Origin: Gallintestinimicrobium propionicum | Lineage (GTDB): Bacteria; Bacillota; Clostridia; Lachnospirales; Lachnospiraceae | Assembly: GCF_025567525.1 (NCBI RefSeq) | Contig: NZ_JAOQJY010000009.1 | Span: forward strand, 69,428 to 133,427 | Reading direction: 5' to 3' | Length of the DNA stretch: 64,000 bases | Shown: positions 40,412 to 47,909 of the stretch, one piece after another | Layout of the letters: each line of letters begins with the position of its first letter | Numbering within the stretch: position 1 is the stretch's first letter | Notes under the pieces: model-generated | Told to the model about the DNA's origin: nothing | The model's input: the letters and a program-made list of their open reading frames with translations, nothing else | Database searches by the model: none | Program-made: the position numbers and the translations under genes

Positions 40412-41211
40412 ACTGCCCGACCTCCTTTTCTCGTCACAATCCTGTGCAGGCAGTTGCACAACGCCCGGACTCCTGTCGGAACCACCTTACCGATCAGCCA
40501 TCCCATAAGCAGCGTCACCAAAACGCCGATTCCGATTGCTGCCAAACTGATGCCGATTCCAATCATCGCCGCCGCTGGCCACGCTACGATCTGCGTAAAC
40601 GCCTGAATCAGCGCCCAGATGCCCACACCTGTACAAACGATTCCGCAGACCAGCAGTGCAATTCCTGTGATAAACAGGGCAAAGAGAACGGAAATTGCCG
40701 CCACAAGCAGCCCAAACACAATCGGAAGCACCACAGGCGCTGCGAAAACGATCAGCAAAATCCACAGCCAGACCGGGGATTGCTTTCTGCGGGCAGCGCT
40801 GGAATCATCCTCTGGATCGCTATCCGTGCTCTGCCAGTCCGCATCAGAACGGTCGCCGCACGCAGGTTGCTTTACCCGCTGCAGCTCTTCCTTCTGCGGC
40901 TCCCGGTCGACGTAGCCGTTTTCGGAGAAATAACCGCTGTCACCCAGCTGACCGGTGCGGCTGCTGTCCTGCCAATTTTCGTCCGCCTGGCCGCTGCGCT
41001 CGCCAGCGGCGCTGCTATCCTGCCGCAGTCCGTTCCGGATAGAATCCGCGACCTCCTCCGGCGTGCCGAGTTCCTGCAGAATATCGAAATCTCCTGCGTC
41101 GCCAGCGTCGTTTAAGTAATCCTCATAATATTGCAGCGCTTCTTCCCGCTCCGCCTGCGGAACATCTAAAAGCTGCGCTTCCAGACGATTTAAAAATTCT
41201 GCCCTGTCCAT
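40408..41211 (-). CDS. DUF1700 membrane protein of a PadR operon
   Basis: The 267-residue product opens with the DUF1700 region (RAEFLNRLEAQLLDVPQAER, EALQYYEDYLNDAGD, LGTPEEVADSIRNGL). A charged Q/D/S linker of about 70 residues and three or four hydrophobic segments in the second half follow (WLWILLIVFAAPVVLPIVFG, AISVLFALFITGIALLVCGI, MIGIGISLAAIGIGVLVTLL). The ATG at 41211 shares its A with the padR stop (TGATG), and GGGAGGA inside padR is its ribosome site. Coupled to padR and the DUF4097 gene. Confidence 0.9.
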   Translation of the reverse strand: MDRAEFLNRLEAQLLDVPQAEREEALQYYEDYLNDAGDAGDFDILQELGTPEEVADSIRNGLRQDSSAAGERSGQADENWQDSSRTGQLGDSGYFSENGYVDREPQKEELQRVKQPACGDRSDADWQSTDSDPEDDSSAARRKQSPVWLWILLIVFAAPVVLPIVFGLLVAAISVLFALFITGIALLVCGIVCTGVGIWALIQAFTQIVAWPAAAMIGIGISLAAIGIGVLVTLLMGWLIGKVVPTGVRALCNCLHRIVTRKGGRAV

Positions 41212-41531
41212 CAATTTTGTCCTCCCTCAAAAAGTGCCGTTATCTTCTCAGAATACCGAATCCATTCCGATTCATACAGCGAAAGCTGCGCGCTTCCTTG
41301 CTCCGTAATCCGATAATACCGCCGATTCCTGCCTCCGAATTCCATATCGTAGACTTCCAAGCAGCCGTCTTTTTGCAGTCTGCGAAGCACCGGGTACAAT
41401 GTCGATTCCGACAGATCGATCGCCTGGCGGACCTCCTGCGTGATTTTATAGCCGTATGTCCCTTCCGGCTCCCGAGAAACAACTGCAAGAACAATCGCAT
41501 CCAGCAGCGCAGAGCCTGTATTAAAAATCAT
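41211..41531 (-). CDS. PadR-family transcriptional regulator
   Basis: Winged-helix repressor, 106 residues: LDAIVLAVVSREPEGTYGYKI, LSESTLYPVLRRLQKDGCLEV (recognition helix) and FGGRNRRYYRITEQG (wing). The start at 41531 follows AAAGGATGGGAACGT. It heads the padR-DUF1700-DUF4097-pspC operon. A perfect palindrome lies just upstream between promoter and start, so autoregulation is expected. The effector is unknown. Confidence 0.93.
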   Translation of the reverse strand: MIFNTGSALLDAIVLAVVSREPEGTYGYKITQEVRQAIDLSESTLYPVLRRLQKDGCLEVYDMEFGGRNRRYYRITEQGSAQLSLYESEWIRYSEKITALFEGGQN

Positions 41532-41565
41532 ACGTTCCCATCCTTTCCCTAAACCTGTATCTTCT

Positions 41566-41592
41566 ACAATATTATACATTATATAATATTGT
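41566..41592. promoter_or_regulatory. PadR operator, perfect 11-bp palindrome
   Basis: ACAATATTATA and TATAATATTGT flank a 5-nt centre. It lies directly downstream of the padR -10 box, across the transcription start, as expected for a repressor site. Confidence 0.75.
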
Positions 41593-41603
41593 TTGTGTTA
41601 TAA

Positions 41604-41632
41604 ACTATAAGCTACGTTTTTCATTTTGTCAA
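41604..41632 (-). promoter_or_regulatory. Sigma-A promoter of the padR operon
   Basis: Minus strand TTGACA (41627-41632), 17-bp spacer, TATAGT (41604-41609). Confidence 0.87.
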
Positions 41633-41645
41633 GGGCGACAAGGAT

Positions 41646-41815
41646 GATAAAAAAGAATGTGCCCTGGCGCATCCTCGTAGAGCATTTATTATCGTATGGA
41701 AATGAAGTTTCCTATACGAAAAAAGAATGTGCCAGGGCACATTCTCGCGCCGAGGCGCGGTTGCTTTAGCAACCATCTACCCTTGCGCCGAGTGCGCATC
41801 CTCGCGGAGCGTTTC
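41646..41815. repeat. Modular palindrome repeat, double copy
   Basis: First unit 41646-41718: AAAAAAGAATGTGCCCTGG, GCGCATCCTCG, then a palindrome of TTATCGTATGGAAA/TTTCCTATACGA type. Second unit 41719-41815: AAAAAAGAATGTGCC/GGCACATTCT hairpin, CGCGCCGAGGCGCG, GGTTGCTTTAGCAACC and GCGCCGAGTGCGCATCCTCG. The second unit matches 44136-44236 with about four differences in 96 bp. Confidence 0.85.
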
Positions 41816-41830
41816 TAATTTTTATTCATG

Positions 41831-41865
41831 ACAATAGAATGATCGCAGAGCGTGCATTCTATTGT
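41831..41865. repeat. Hairpin repeat, ACAATAGAAT family, copy 3
   Basis: Arms ACAATAGAATG-type and CATTCTATTGT around ATCGCAGAGCG. It begins on the very next base after the glycosidase stop codon. Confidence 0.87.
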
Positions 41866-43212
41866 TTATGAAATCTTTCGCTTTCGCACAGAAACCTCTT
41901 TTCCGTCGATATCCAGATCAAAGAGCCAGCCCGCCACTTCGAAGCCGCGGATCCTCATGTGACCGCAGTTAATCGGCAGCTGCGAATGAAAGACCGGTTC
42001 TCCATCCTCCATGGTAAGCCCCAGAATTTCAAAATAAATCAGAGATAAAAATGCAGTTGCGCTCCAGGTCTGTTTGCGTCTGGAATCCCATTCCACGATT
42101 CCGCCGGGTCCCTGCTCCTGCATACCACCATAAAGCGCACCGGTATCCGGATGATAAATTTCGGAAAAGTGCATATCCCGGACTGCCTTCTGTGCCATCA
42201 GATACAGCTCTTTTTCGAAGCTTTCCTGATGTCCTGCCCTGTGCATTGCGCGCGCCCAGAAGCCCTGGATATGCGGCCAGATCGTGCCGGAATGGCGTCC
42301 ATAGCCGCCCAGGCACTCATAGCGCCAGAAGGTCGGCCATACACAGGGAATGCCGTGTGCGCAGATATGGGTATTTTCCCGGATCAACGCCGTCTGCCGT
42401 TCGTCCGCAATGCCGAACAGCACGGCAAATGCCAGCCCAAGCCCCTCTTCACAATCGCATTCTCCTGCTAGATAATCGTAGCTGCCGCGCTTCTCATTCC
42501 AGAAATTTTTGTTGACGGCTTTCTTCATGGCTGCCGCTTTTTCCTCGAACTCTTTTGCGGGCTCGCCAAGCGCATGGGCCATCTCTGCCAGAATTTCATA
42601 GGCTTTAAAATAAACGCAGTTGGTAGAAAGTGCTTTCATCGGAATGCCGTAGCCCTTGGGATAAACCGGATTACCCGGATAATCCACCCATTCCAGGATT
42701 CCGGAACCCTGATTCGGGCATTTGCTGTACTTGTCCGGATATGCCGCAATGCCGTCGCCGTACACAGCGGGACCGCGGAACAAACCGTCCTCTTCATCAA
42801 ATTCGTCCTCTTCCAGACGATGTACAGAATTTCTGCCGGCTTCAAAAGCAAGGCGATAGAAGTTATCGTCTTTATGAAATCTGCAGTACTCCCTGGCACC
42901 GATCATCCAGATGATCGAATCCCAATACTGGCCACCGATATAAATGCTTCCCTCTTCTTCCTCCAAAACCGCAAGCAGCGTGTTTTTGGAAACCTCCGGA
43001 GACAAAATGCTCAACGCGTTCCAGATGTTGATCGCCGTATCCCGGGTCCACGGGGTATTGTAGTCCAGCCCCGCGATCATACAGGGCTTTTCCTCCGTCA
43101 GCAGTCCGTTCTGGTAATATACGATATTGCCGACAATATCCCCCGCTGCGATCCGATACGCATCGTTTAGGAGCTTATTGTCTGTCTCCAGGTAAGGAAT
43201 ATTCAGATTCAT
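41866..43212 (-). CDS. Six-hairpin glycosidase-like protein, specificity unknown
   Basis: The 448-residue product looks like an (alpha/alpha)6-barrel glycoside hydrolase of the GH63/GH37/trehalase-like superfamily. Motifs are GLDYNTPWTRDTAINIW near 49-65, GGQYWDSIIWM near 94-104, KALSTNCVYFKAYEIL near 200, GYGRHSGTIWPHIQGFW near 313-329 and EWDSRRKQTWSATAFLSLIYFE near 381. No signal peptide, so it acts in the cytoplasm on small glycans or glycosides. Start is ATG after GACAGGAGGTCAAA. It lies 12 bp after folT and so falls under the same THF riboswitch transcript, an unexplained pairing. Confidence 0.82.
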   Translation of the reverse strand: MNLNIPYLETDNKLLNDAYRIAAGDIVGNIVYYQNGLLTEEKPCMIAGLDYNTPWTRDTAINIWNALSILSPEVSKNTLLAVLEEEEGSIYIGGQYWDSIIWMIGAREYCRFHKDDNFYRLAFEAGRNSVHRLEEDEFDEEDGLFRGPAVYGDGIAAYPDKYSKCPNQGSGILEWVDYPGNPVYPKGYGIPMKALSTNCVYFKAYEILAEMAHALGEPAKEFEEKAAAMKKAVNKNFWNEKRGSYDYLAGECDCEEGLGLAFAVLFGIADERQTALIRENTHICAHGIPCVWPTFWRYECLGGYGRHSGTIWPHIQGFWARAMHRAGHQESFEKELYLMAQKAVRDMHFSEIYHPDTGALYGGMQEQGPGGIVEWDSRRKQTWSATAFLSLIYFEILGLTMEDGEPVFHSQLPINCGHMRIRGFEVAGWLFDLDIDGKEVSVRKRKIS

Positions 43213-43224
43213 TTTGACCTCCTG

Positions 43225-43836
43225 TCATTTTTTGTCGAAGCCGGAGATCTTTTCCTGTCTCCATACGCCACTTTTTCCCGGGCGGAAAATTTTTAACATC
43301 CGGAAAACACCGGCGCGTTCCAGCACCGTCATCACCAGATATAAAATAATGCTGTCCACCGGAGCCTTGATCACATTTTTGATCAGCCGCGCGGGGAGCA
43401 TCACCATAAACGCCTTACCGTACACCTGAGACAGCCAGAAGGTTCCGAGCAGGACATTCACCAAAAGCGCCACTGTCAGCTCCGCCGCCAGAATCCGCCA
43501 AAAGTTTGTCGGTTTGCGGTACAGGAAAAATCCGTAGATCAGTCCCGCCAGCAGGCAGTTTAAGGTCAGACCCGGAATCCATGCTCCGGTGGGATACAGC
43601 AGCAGCTTTAAAATATCCATCGCTGCAGCAAACAGGCTGCCGACCGCAGGGCCAAACAGGACGTCCACCATTTCATTCGGAAGACCGGATACGCCGATCT
43701 TTAAGTAATTCCCGATCTGAACGGTGAACGAGTTGAGAATCAACGCAAGCGCCGCAAAAAGTCCGCACGCCGTGATGGTGCGGATATTGCGAAACTCCCG
43801 CATGGATTCCGTAAAAAGAGCTGCCATTTTTTTCAT
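43225..43836 (-). CDS. folT: ECF transporter S component for folate
   Basis: Substrate-binding membrane subunit of a folate ECF importer. The 203-residue product has the S-component start FRNIRTITACGLFAALALILNSF, the signature GNYLKIGVSGLPNEMVDVLFGPAVGSLFAA and GWIPGLTLNCLLAGLIYG-like helices. Assignment to folate follows from sequence type and from the THF riboswitch directly upstream. The ATG at 43836 follows AAGGAGGAAATGCA. No ECF ATPase genes are near, as is normal for group II systems. Confidence 0.9.
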   Translation of the reverse strand: MKKMAALFTESMREFRNIRTITACGLFAALALILNSFTVQIGNYLKIGVSGLPNEMVDVLFGPAVGSLFAAAMDILKLLLYPTGAWIPGLTLNCLLAGLIYGFFLYRKPTNFWRILAAELTVALLVNVLLGTFWLSQVYGKAFMVMLPARLIKNVIKAPVDSIILYLVMTVLERAGVFRMLKIFRPGKSGVWRQEKISGFDKK

Positions 43837-43894
43837 TGCATTTCCTCCTTCTACAGACATCGGGCCGCAAAAGGAGATAATGGGATTATCTTCT

Positions 43895-43999
43895 GCTGCA
43901 GCGAGATGCGGTCTGTATACCGCAAGCCGAACCGGCTTTTCGTCCAACAGGCAACTCTCTGTCCTGCCGGCACTTAACGCATACAAACCTACTCTGCAT
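43895..43999 (-). ncRNA. Tetrahydrofolate (THF-I) riboswitch upstream of folT
   Basis: Read on the minus strand, GCAGAGTAG, then TTTGTATGCGTTAAGTG near the 5' side and GCGGTATACAGACCGCATC near the 3' side align with the THF riboswitch (GAGUAG, GCGUUAAGUG, GCGGU and the closing UUGCAUC-like strand). The helix TGTAT/ATACA brackets the two conserved internal-loop strands, as in folT riboswitches of clostridia. Downstream, at about 43865-43890, a GATAAT/ATTATC hairpin is followed by CTCCTT, which is complementary to the AAGGAG of folT, suggesting control of translation. Confidence 0.82.
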
Positions 44000-44024
44000 G
44001 TTTTATTTTTTTGTTTCGTTTCCC

Positions 44025-44053
44025 ATTATAACAGTGCAGCCTGCAATATACAA
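44025..44053 (-). promoter_or_regulatory. Promoter of the folT riboswitch transcript
   Basis: Minus strand TTGTAT (44048-44053), 17-bp spacer, TATAAT (44025-44030). Start point about 20 nt before the riboswitch. Confidence 0.8.
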
Positions 44054-44096
44054 TTCATATTTCAGGAAAATCTGTCATGGTCTGCGCAGCTTTCCA

Positions 44097-44131
44097 ACAA
44101 TAGAATGCACGCTCTGCGAGCATTCTATTGT
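44097..44131. repeat. Hairpin repeat, ACAATAGAAT family, copy 4, inverted
   Basis: Same arms as copies 1-3 but the centre reads CACGCTCTGCGAG, the reverse complement of copy 3. With copy 3 it brackets the folT-glycosidase segment in inverted orientation. Confidence 0.87.
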
Positions 44132-44135
44132 CATG

Positions 44136-44241
44136 AAAAAAAGAATGTGCCTTGGCACATTCTCGCGCCGAGGCGCGGTTGCTTTAGCAACCATCTACCC
44201 CTGCGCCGAGTGCGCATCCTCGCGGAGCATTTTTATCGTAT
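44136..44241. repeat. Modular palindrome repeat next to the assembly gap
   Basis: AAAAAAAGAATGTGCC/GGCACATTCT, CGCGCCGAGGCGCG, GGTTGCTTTAGCAACC, GCGCCGAGTGCGCATCCTCG and then TTTTTATCGTAT, which is the first arm of the TTATCGTATGGAAA palindrome, running into N. Direct-orientation partner of 41719-41815. Confidence 0.85.
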
Positions 44242-44297
44242 NNNNNNNNNNNNNNNNNNNNNNNNNNNNNNNNNNNNNNNNNNNNNNNNNNNNNNNN
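44242..44297. other. Run of 56 undetermined bases
   Basis: The N run begins inside the first arm of a palindrome of the modular repeat family. The missing bases probably include the rest of that hairpin and possibly another unit. Length in the real genome is unknown. Confidence 0.95.
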
Positions 44298-44341
44298 GAT
44301 TCATCCCTTTCAAATAGAGTTCTACTTTCCCCCGATACCGC

Positions 44342-46096
44342 TCACATTGCGTACTGGCTGTTATACAGCGTTGCATAAAAGCCGTTCTGTGCAAGCAGCG
44401 TCTCGTGGTTGCCCTGCTCGATGATATGACCATCCTTCATGACCAGAATGACGTCCGCGCTGCGGATGGTGGAAAGACGGTGTGCAACGATAAAGCTCGT
44501 CCTGCCTTCCATCAGCTTTGCAAATGCATTCTGAATCTTTAATTCTGTTCTGGTATCGATTGAGGACGTCGCCTCGTCTAAAATCAGCATCGGCGGGCGA
44601 CACAGCATGACGCGCGTGATGCACAGAAGCTGCTTCTGTCCCTGGGAAAGGCTTCCGCCGTCCTCCGAAATAACCGTGTCATAGCCCTCCGGCAAGCGCA
44701 TAATAAAACTGTGCGCATGGCATGCCTTCGCCGCTGCTTCGATCTCTTCCTGCGTCGCATCCGGCTTTCCGACCGTAATGTTGTCGCGGATGGTCCCGGC
44801 TCTCAGCCAGGTTTCCTGCAGTACCATGCCGTATCCCGCACGCAGGCTGTGTCTGGTCATTTCCCGGATATCCACATCTTCTACCGAAATGGAGCCGCTG
44901 TTTACATCATAAAACCGCATTAACAGGTTGATCACCGTGGTTTTGCCGCATCCGGTGGGTCCGACAATCGCCACGCGCTCACCCGGCTTTACCTGCAGAT
45001 TGAAGTTCTCAATGAGCTTCTGCTCCGGCACATAGGAAAACGCAACGTCCTTCAGCTCCACTTTTCCATCCACATGCTGCAGTGAAACCGCATTTTCCAC
45101 TTCCGGCACCTGAGATTTTTCTTCAATCAGCTCGAATACCCGTCCCGCGCAGGCGATCGCGTTCTGCAGCTCTGTTACGACGCCGGAAATTTCATTAAAG
45201 GGTTTGGTGTACTGATTTGCATAGCTCAAAAAGCTGCTCAGCTGTCCGACCGTCAGCCGTCCGTTGATCGCAGCCAGCGCGCCGAAGATGCCAACGCCGG
45301 TATACACAAGGCTATTGACAAAACGGGTGGACGGATTTGTGATGGAGGAAAAGAAAATCGCTTTCAACGAGCAAGTCTGGAGACGGCCGTTGATTTCGTC
45401 GAATTTTTCGATGGCATCCTTTTCCTGCCCGAATGCCTGCACAATCTTCTGGTTGCCGATCATTTCATCGATCAAAGCGGTCTGCTCGCCTCTCGCTTCG
45501 GACTGGGCCTTGAACATGCTGAAGGTCCGTTTTGCGATAAACGAGGCCACAAACAAGGAAACCGGTGTTACCACCAGCACGACAATCGTGATGCCGACGT
45601 TGACCGAAAGCATGAAGCCGATCGTTCCCAGAATCGTAATCACACCGGTAAAGAGCTGGGTAAACCCCATCAGCAGACCGTCCGCAAACTGATCGACGTC
45701 TGCGATGACACGACTGACGATCTCACCGTGGGCATGTCCGTCAATGTATTTGAGGGGCAGGACCTCTATCTTTTCAAATGCCTCGTTTCGAATATCCCGC
45801 ACGATCTGATAGGTCAGTTTATTGTTGCAGACGTTCATAATCCACTGCGCCAGTGCGGTGATCCCGATCATGACCGCCATTTTGATCAGAACAGCAATCA
45901 GTCCGTCAAAATTGACATTACCTTTTCCAACGATGCAGTCCACCGCTTTACCGATTAACAGTGGAAGATACAGCGTGGATGCGACAGTAATCGCCGCTAA
46001 AATCACAGATAAAAGAAGGAAAAAACGGTACGGCTTCATATAGTGCAGCACTTTTTTCAGGGTCTGCGTCTGTCCTGCTTCCATTTTTTTTACCAT
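44342..46096 (-). CDS. Heterodimeric ABC exporter subunit with catalytic site, second pair
   Basis: Half-transporter of 584 residues: membrane domain with six helices, Walker A GPTGCGKTTVIN, Q-loop VLQETWLRA, signature LSQGQKQLL and Walker B MLILDEATSSID. The catalytic Glu is present and the signature is altered (Q in place of G). It pairs with the next gene upstream. The ATG at 46096 is preferred: AAAGGAGG lies 9 nt before it and abuts the other ATG at 46105. It lies 2 bp after its partner's stop. The 3' side is an assembly gap. Confidence 0.92.
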   Translation of the reverse strand: MVKKMEAGQTQTLKKVLHYMKPYRFFLLLSVILAAITVASTLYLPLLIGKAVDCIVGKGNVNFDGLIAVLIKMAVMIGITALAQWIMNVCNNKLTYQIVRDIRNEAFEKIEVLPLKYIDGHAHGEIVSRVIADVDQFADGLLMGFTQLFTGVITILGTIGFMLSVNVGITIVVLVVTPVSLFVASFIAKRTFSMFKAQSEARGEQTALIDEMIGNQKIVQAFGQEKDAIEKFDEINGRLQTCSLKAIFFSSITNPSTRFVNSLVYTGVGIFGALAAINGRLTVGQLSSFLSYANQYTKPFNEISGVVTELQNAIACAGRVFELIEEKSQVPEVENAVSLQHVDGKVELKDVAFSYVPEQKLIENFNLQVKPGERVAIVGPTGCGKTTVINLLMRFYDVNSGSISVEDVDIREMTRHSLRAGYGMVLQETWLRAGTIRDNITVGKPDATQEEIEAAAKACHAHSFIMRLPEGYDTVISEDGGSLSQGQKQLLCITRVMLCRPPMLILDEATSSIDTRTELKIQNAFAKLMEGRTSFIVAHRLSTIRSADVILVMKDGHIIEQGNHETLLAQNGFYATLYNSQYAM

Positions 46097-46098
46097 GC

Positions 46099-47883
46099 TC
46101 AGCATCCTCCTTTCTCTGCCTTACCCGCATTGGCGGCGTTTTCACGCACTGCCTTCGCCGCCTTTTCATCGAACTGGGAATAATAAATTTCCTGATAAAC
46201 CGGACAGGTTTCAAGCAGCTCCTCATGGGTTCCAAGTCCGGCAGCCTTTCCATCGTCCAGCACCAGAATTCGGTCTGCATGCTGAATGGAGGACGTTCTC
46301 TGGGAAACGATAAAGACCGCAGGATTTCCTTCCATATTTCGGATCGCTTTTCGAAGCGCCGCATCCGTCGCATAGTCGAGGGCAGACGCGCTGTCGTCCA
46401 AAATCAGGATTTCCGGCTGTCTGACAAGGGCACGGGCAATGGTCAGACGCTGTCTCTGACCGCCGGATAAATTCTTGCCTCCCTGCTCGATTCTACTCTC
46501 GAGCTGTCCGTCTTTTTTCTCAACAAACTCTTTTGACTGGGAAATTTCCAGCGCTTTCCACATTTCTTCTTTGGACGCGTCCTTCTTTCCCCAACGCAGA
46601 TTCTCTACAATGGTTCCGGCAAACAGCACTGCTTTCTGCGGCACGATGCCAATCCTGCTGCGCAGCACTTCCGGGCTGTAATCTTTGACGTCCACGCCGT
46701 CTACCAGGACACGTCCCTTTGTTACATCATAAAAACGGGGGATCAGATTGACCACACTGGATTTACCGGAACCCGTACCGCCGATGATACCGATCGTCTC
46801 ACCATGCTTTGCTGTAAAGCTGATGTCCGTCAGCGATTCGCTGCCCGCTCCCGCATAAGTCAGACACACATGGTCAAAGACAACCGCAGGCGCATTTTTG
46901 TCCGTCTCAATTTTCTGTTCCACATCAGCCAGTTCCATACTGTTTTGCACTTCCAGCACGCTCTGCACACGGTTGCCGCAGGCGATCGCTTTTGTCACCG
47001 TGATAATCAGATTCGCCAGCTTGACAAGCTCTACCAGAATCTGGGACATGTAATTGACAAGCGCTACGATCTGTCCCTGGGTCAGGATGCCGGAATCTAC
47101 ACGGATCGCGCCGGTATACAACAGTGCAATAATCGAAACATTGACGATCACATAAGTAATGGGGTTCATCAGACCGGAGATTCTGCCGACGTATTTCTGC
47201 AGCCCGGTCAGCGTTTCATTTTTTTCCTGATAACGGCTTAATTCTTCCTCTTCTTTATTAAAAGCGCGGATGACGCGTACGCCTGTCAGGTTTTCCCGGG
47301 TCAGACCCAGAACCTGATCCAGCGCCGCCTGCACCTTTTTGTACAGAGGCATCGTCCAGAACATGATGCCGAACACGACGATGGAAAGCAGCGGAATCGT
47401 CACCACGAAAATCAGCGCCGCCTTTGCATCTACGGTAAACGCCATAATCATCGCGCCGAACACAATAAAGGGTGAACGCAAAAACAGGCGCAGCACCAGA
47501 TTGACACCGGATTGTACCTGATTGATATCACTCGTCATTCTCATGATCAGCGTAGACGTGCCGAGGGTATCCATTTCCGTATAGGACAGTCCCTGGATAT
47601 GCGCAAACAGCTCATGGCGCAGGCGGGTGGAAAATCCGGTCGCCGCTTTCGCCGCAAAATACTGCGCTGTAATCGAGCAGACCAGTCCGATGACACCCAG
47701 CGCAATCAAAAGCATACACATCCTCACGATGTACGGTTTGTCCGATCCGCCGATACCCTGATCGATCACCGCAGCCATTACCAGCGGGACAAACAGCTCA
47801 AATAATGCTTCCAGCATTTTAAACAAAGGAGCGAGCACTGTTTCCTTTTCATACCCCTTCAAATAACAAAGCAGCTTCTTCAC
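46099..47883 (-). CDS. Heterodimeric ABC exporter subunit with degenerate Walker B, second pair
   Basis: Half-transporter of 594 residues: Walker A GGTGSGKSSVVN, Q-loop VPQKAVLFA, signature LSGGQRQRL and Walker B ILILDDSASALD with Asp in place of the catalytic Glu. The start codon is GTG at 47883, with GGAGG upstream. It precedes the catalytic partner, the same order and asymmetry as the pair at 30471-33987. It follows the MetH-activation-like gene by 26 bp, so it has no leader attenuator of its own. Substrate unknown. Confidence 0.92.
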   Translation of the reverse strand: MKKLLCYLKGYEKETVLAPLFKMLEALFELFVPLVMAAVIDQGIGGSDKPYIVRMCMLLIALGVIGLVCSITAQYFAAKAATGFSTRLRHELFAHIQGLSYTEMDTLGTSTLIMRMTSDINQVQSGVNLVLRLFLRSPFIVFGAMIMAFTVDAKAALIFVVTIPLLSIVVFGIMFWTMPLYKKVQAALDQVLGLTRENLTGVRVIRAFNKEEEELSRYQEKNETLTGLQKYVGRISGLMNPITYVIVNVSIIALLYTGAIRVDSGILTQGQIVALVNYMSQILVELVKLANLIITVTKAIACGNRVQSVLEVQNSMELADVEQKIETDKNAPAVVFDHVCLTYAGAGSESLTDISFTAKHGETIGIIGGTGSGKSSVVNLIPRFYDVTKGRVLVDGVDVKDYSPEVLRSRIGIVPQKAVLFAGTIVENLRWGKKDASKEEMWKALEISQSKEFVEKKDGQLESRIEQGGKNLSGGQRQRLTIARALVRQPEILILDDSASALDYATDAALRKAIRNMEGNPAVFIVSQRTSSIQHADRILVLDDGKAAGLGTHEELLETCPVYQEIYYSQFDEKAAKAVRENAANAGKAEKGGC

Positions 47884-47909
47884 GTTTTGTCTTCCTCCAT
47901 TCGGTCTTT

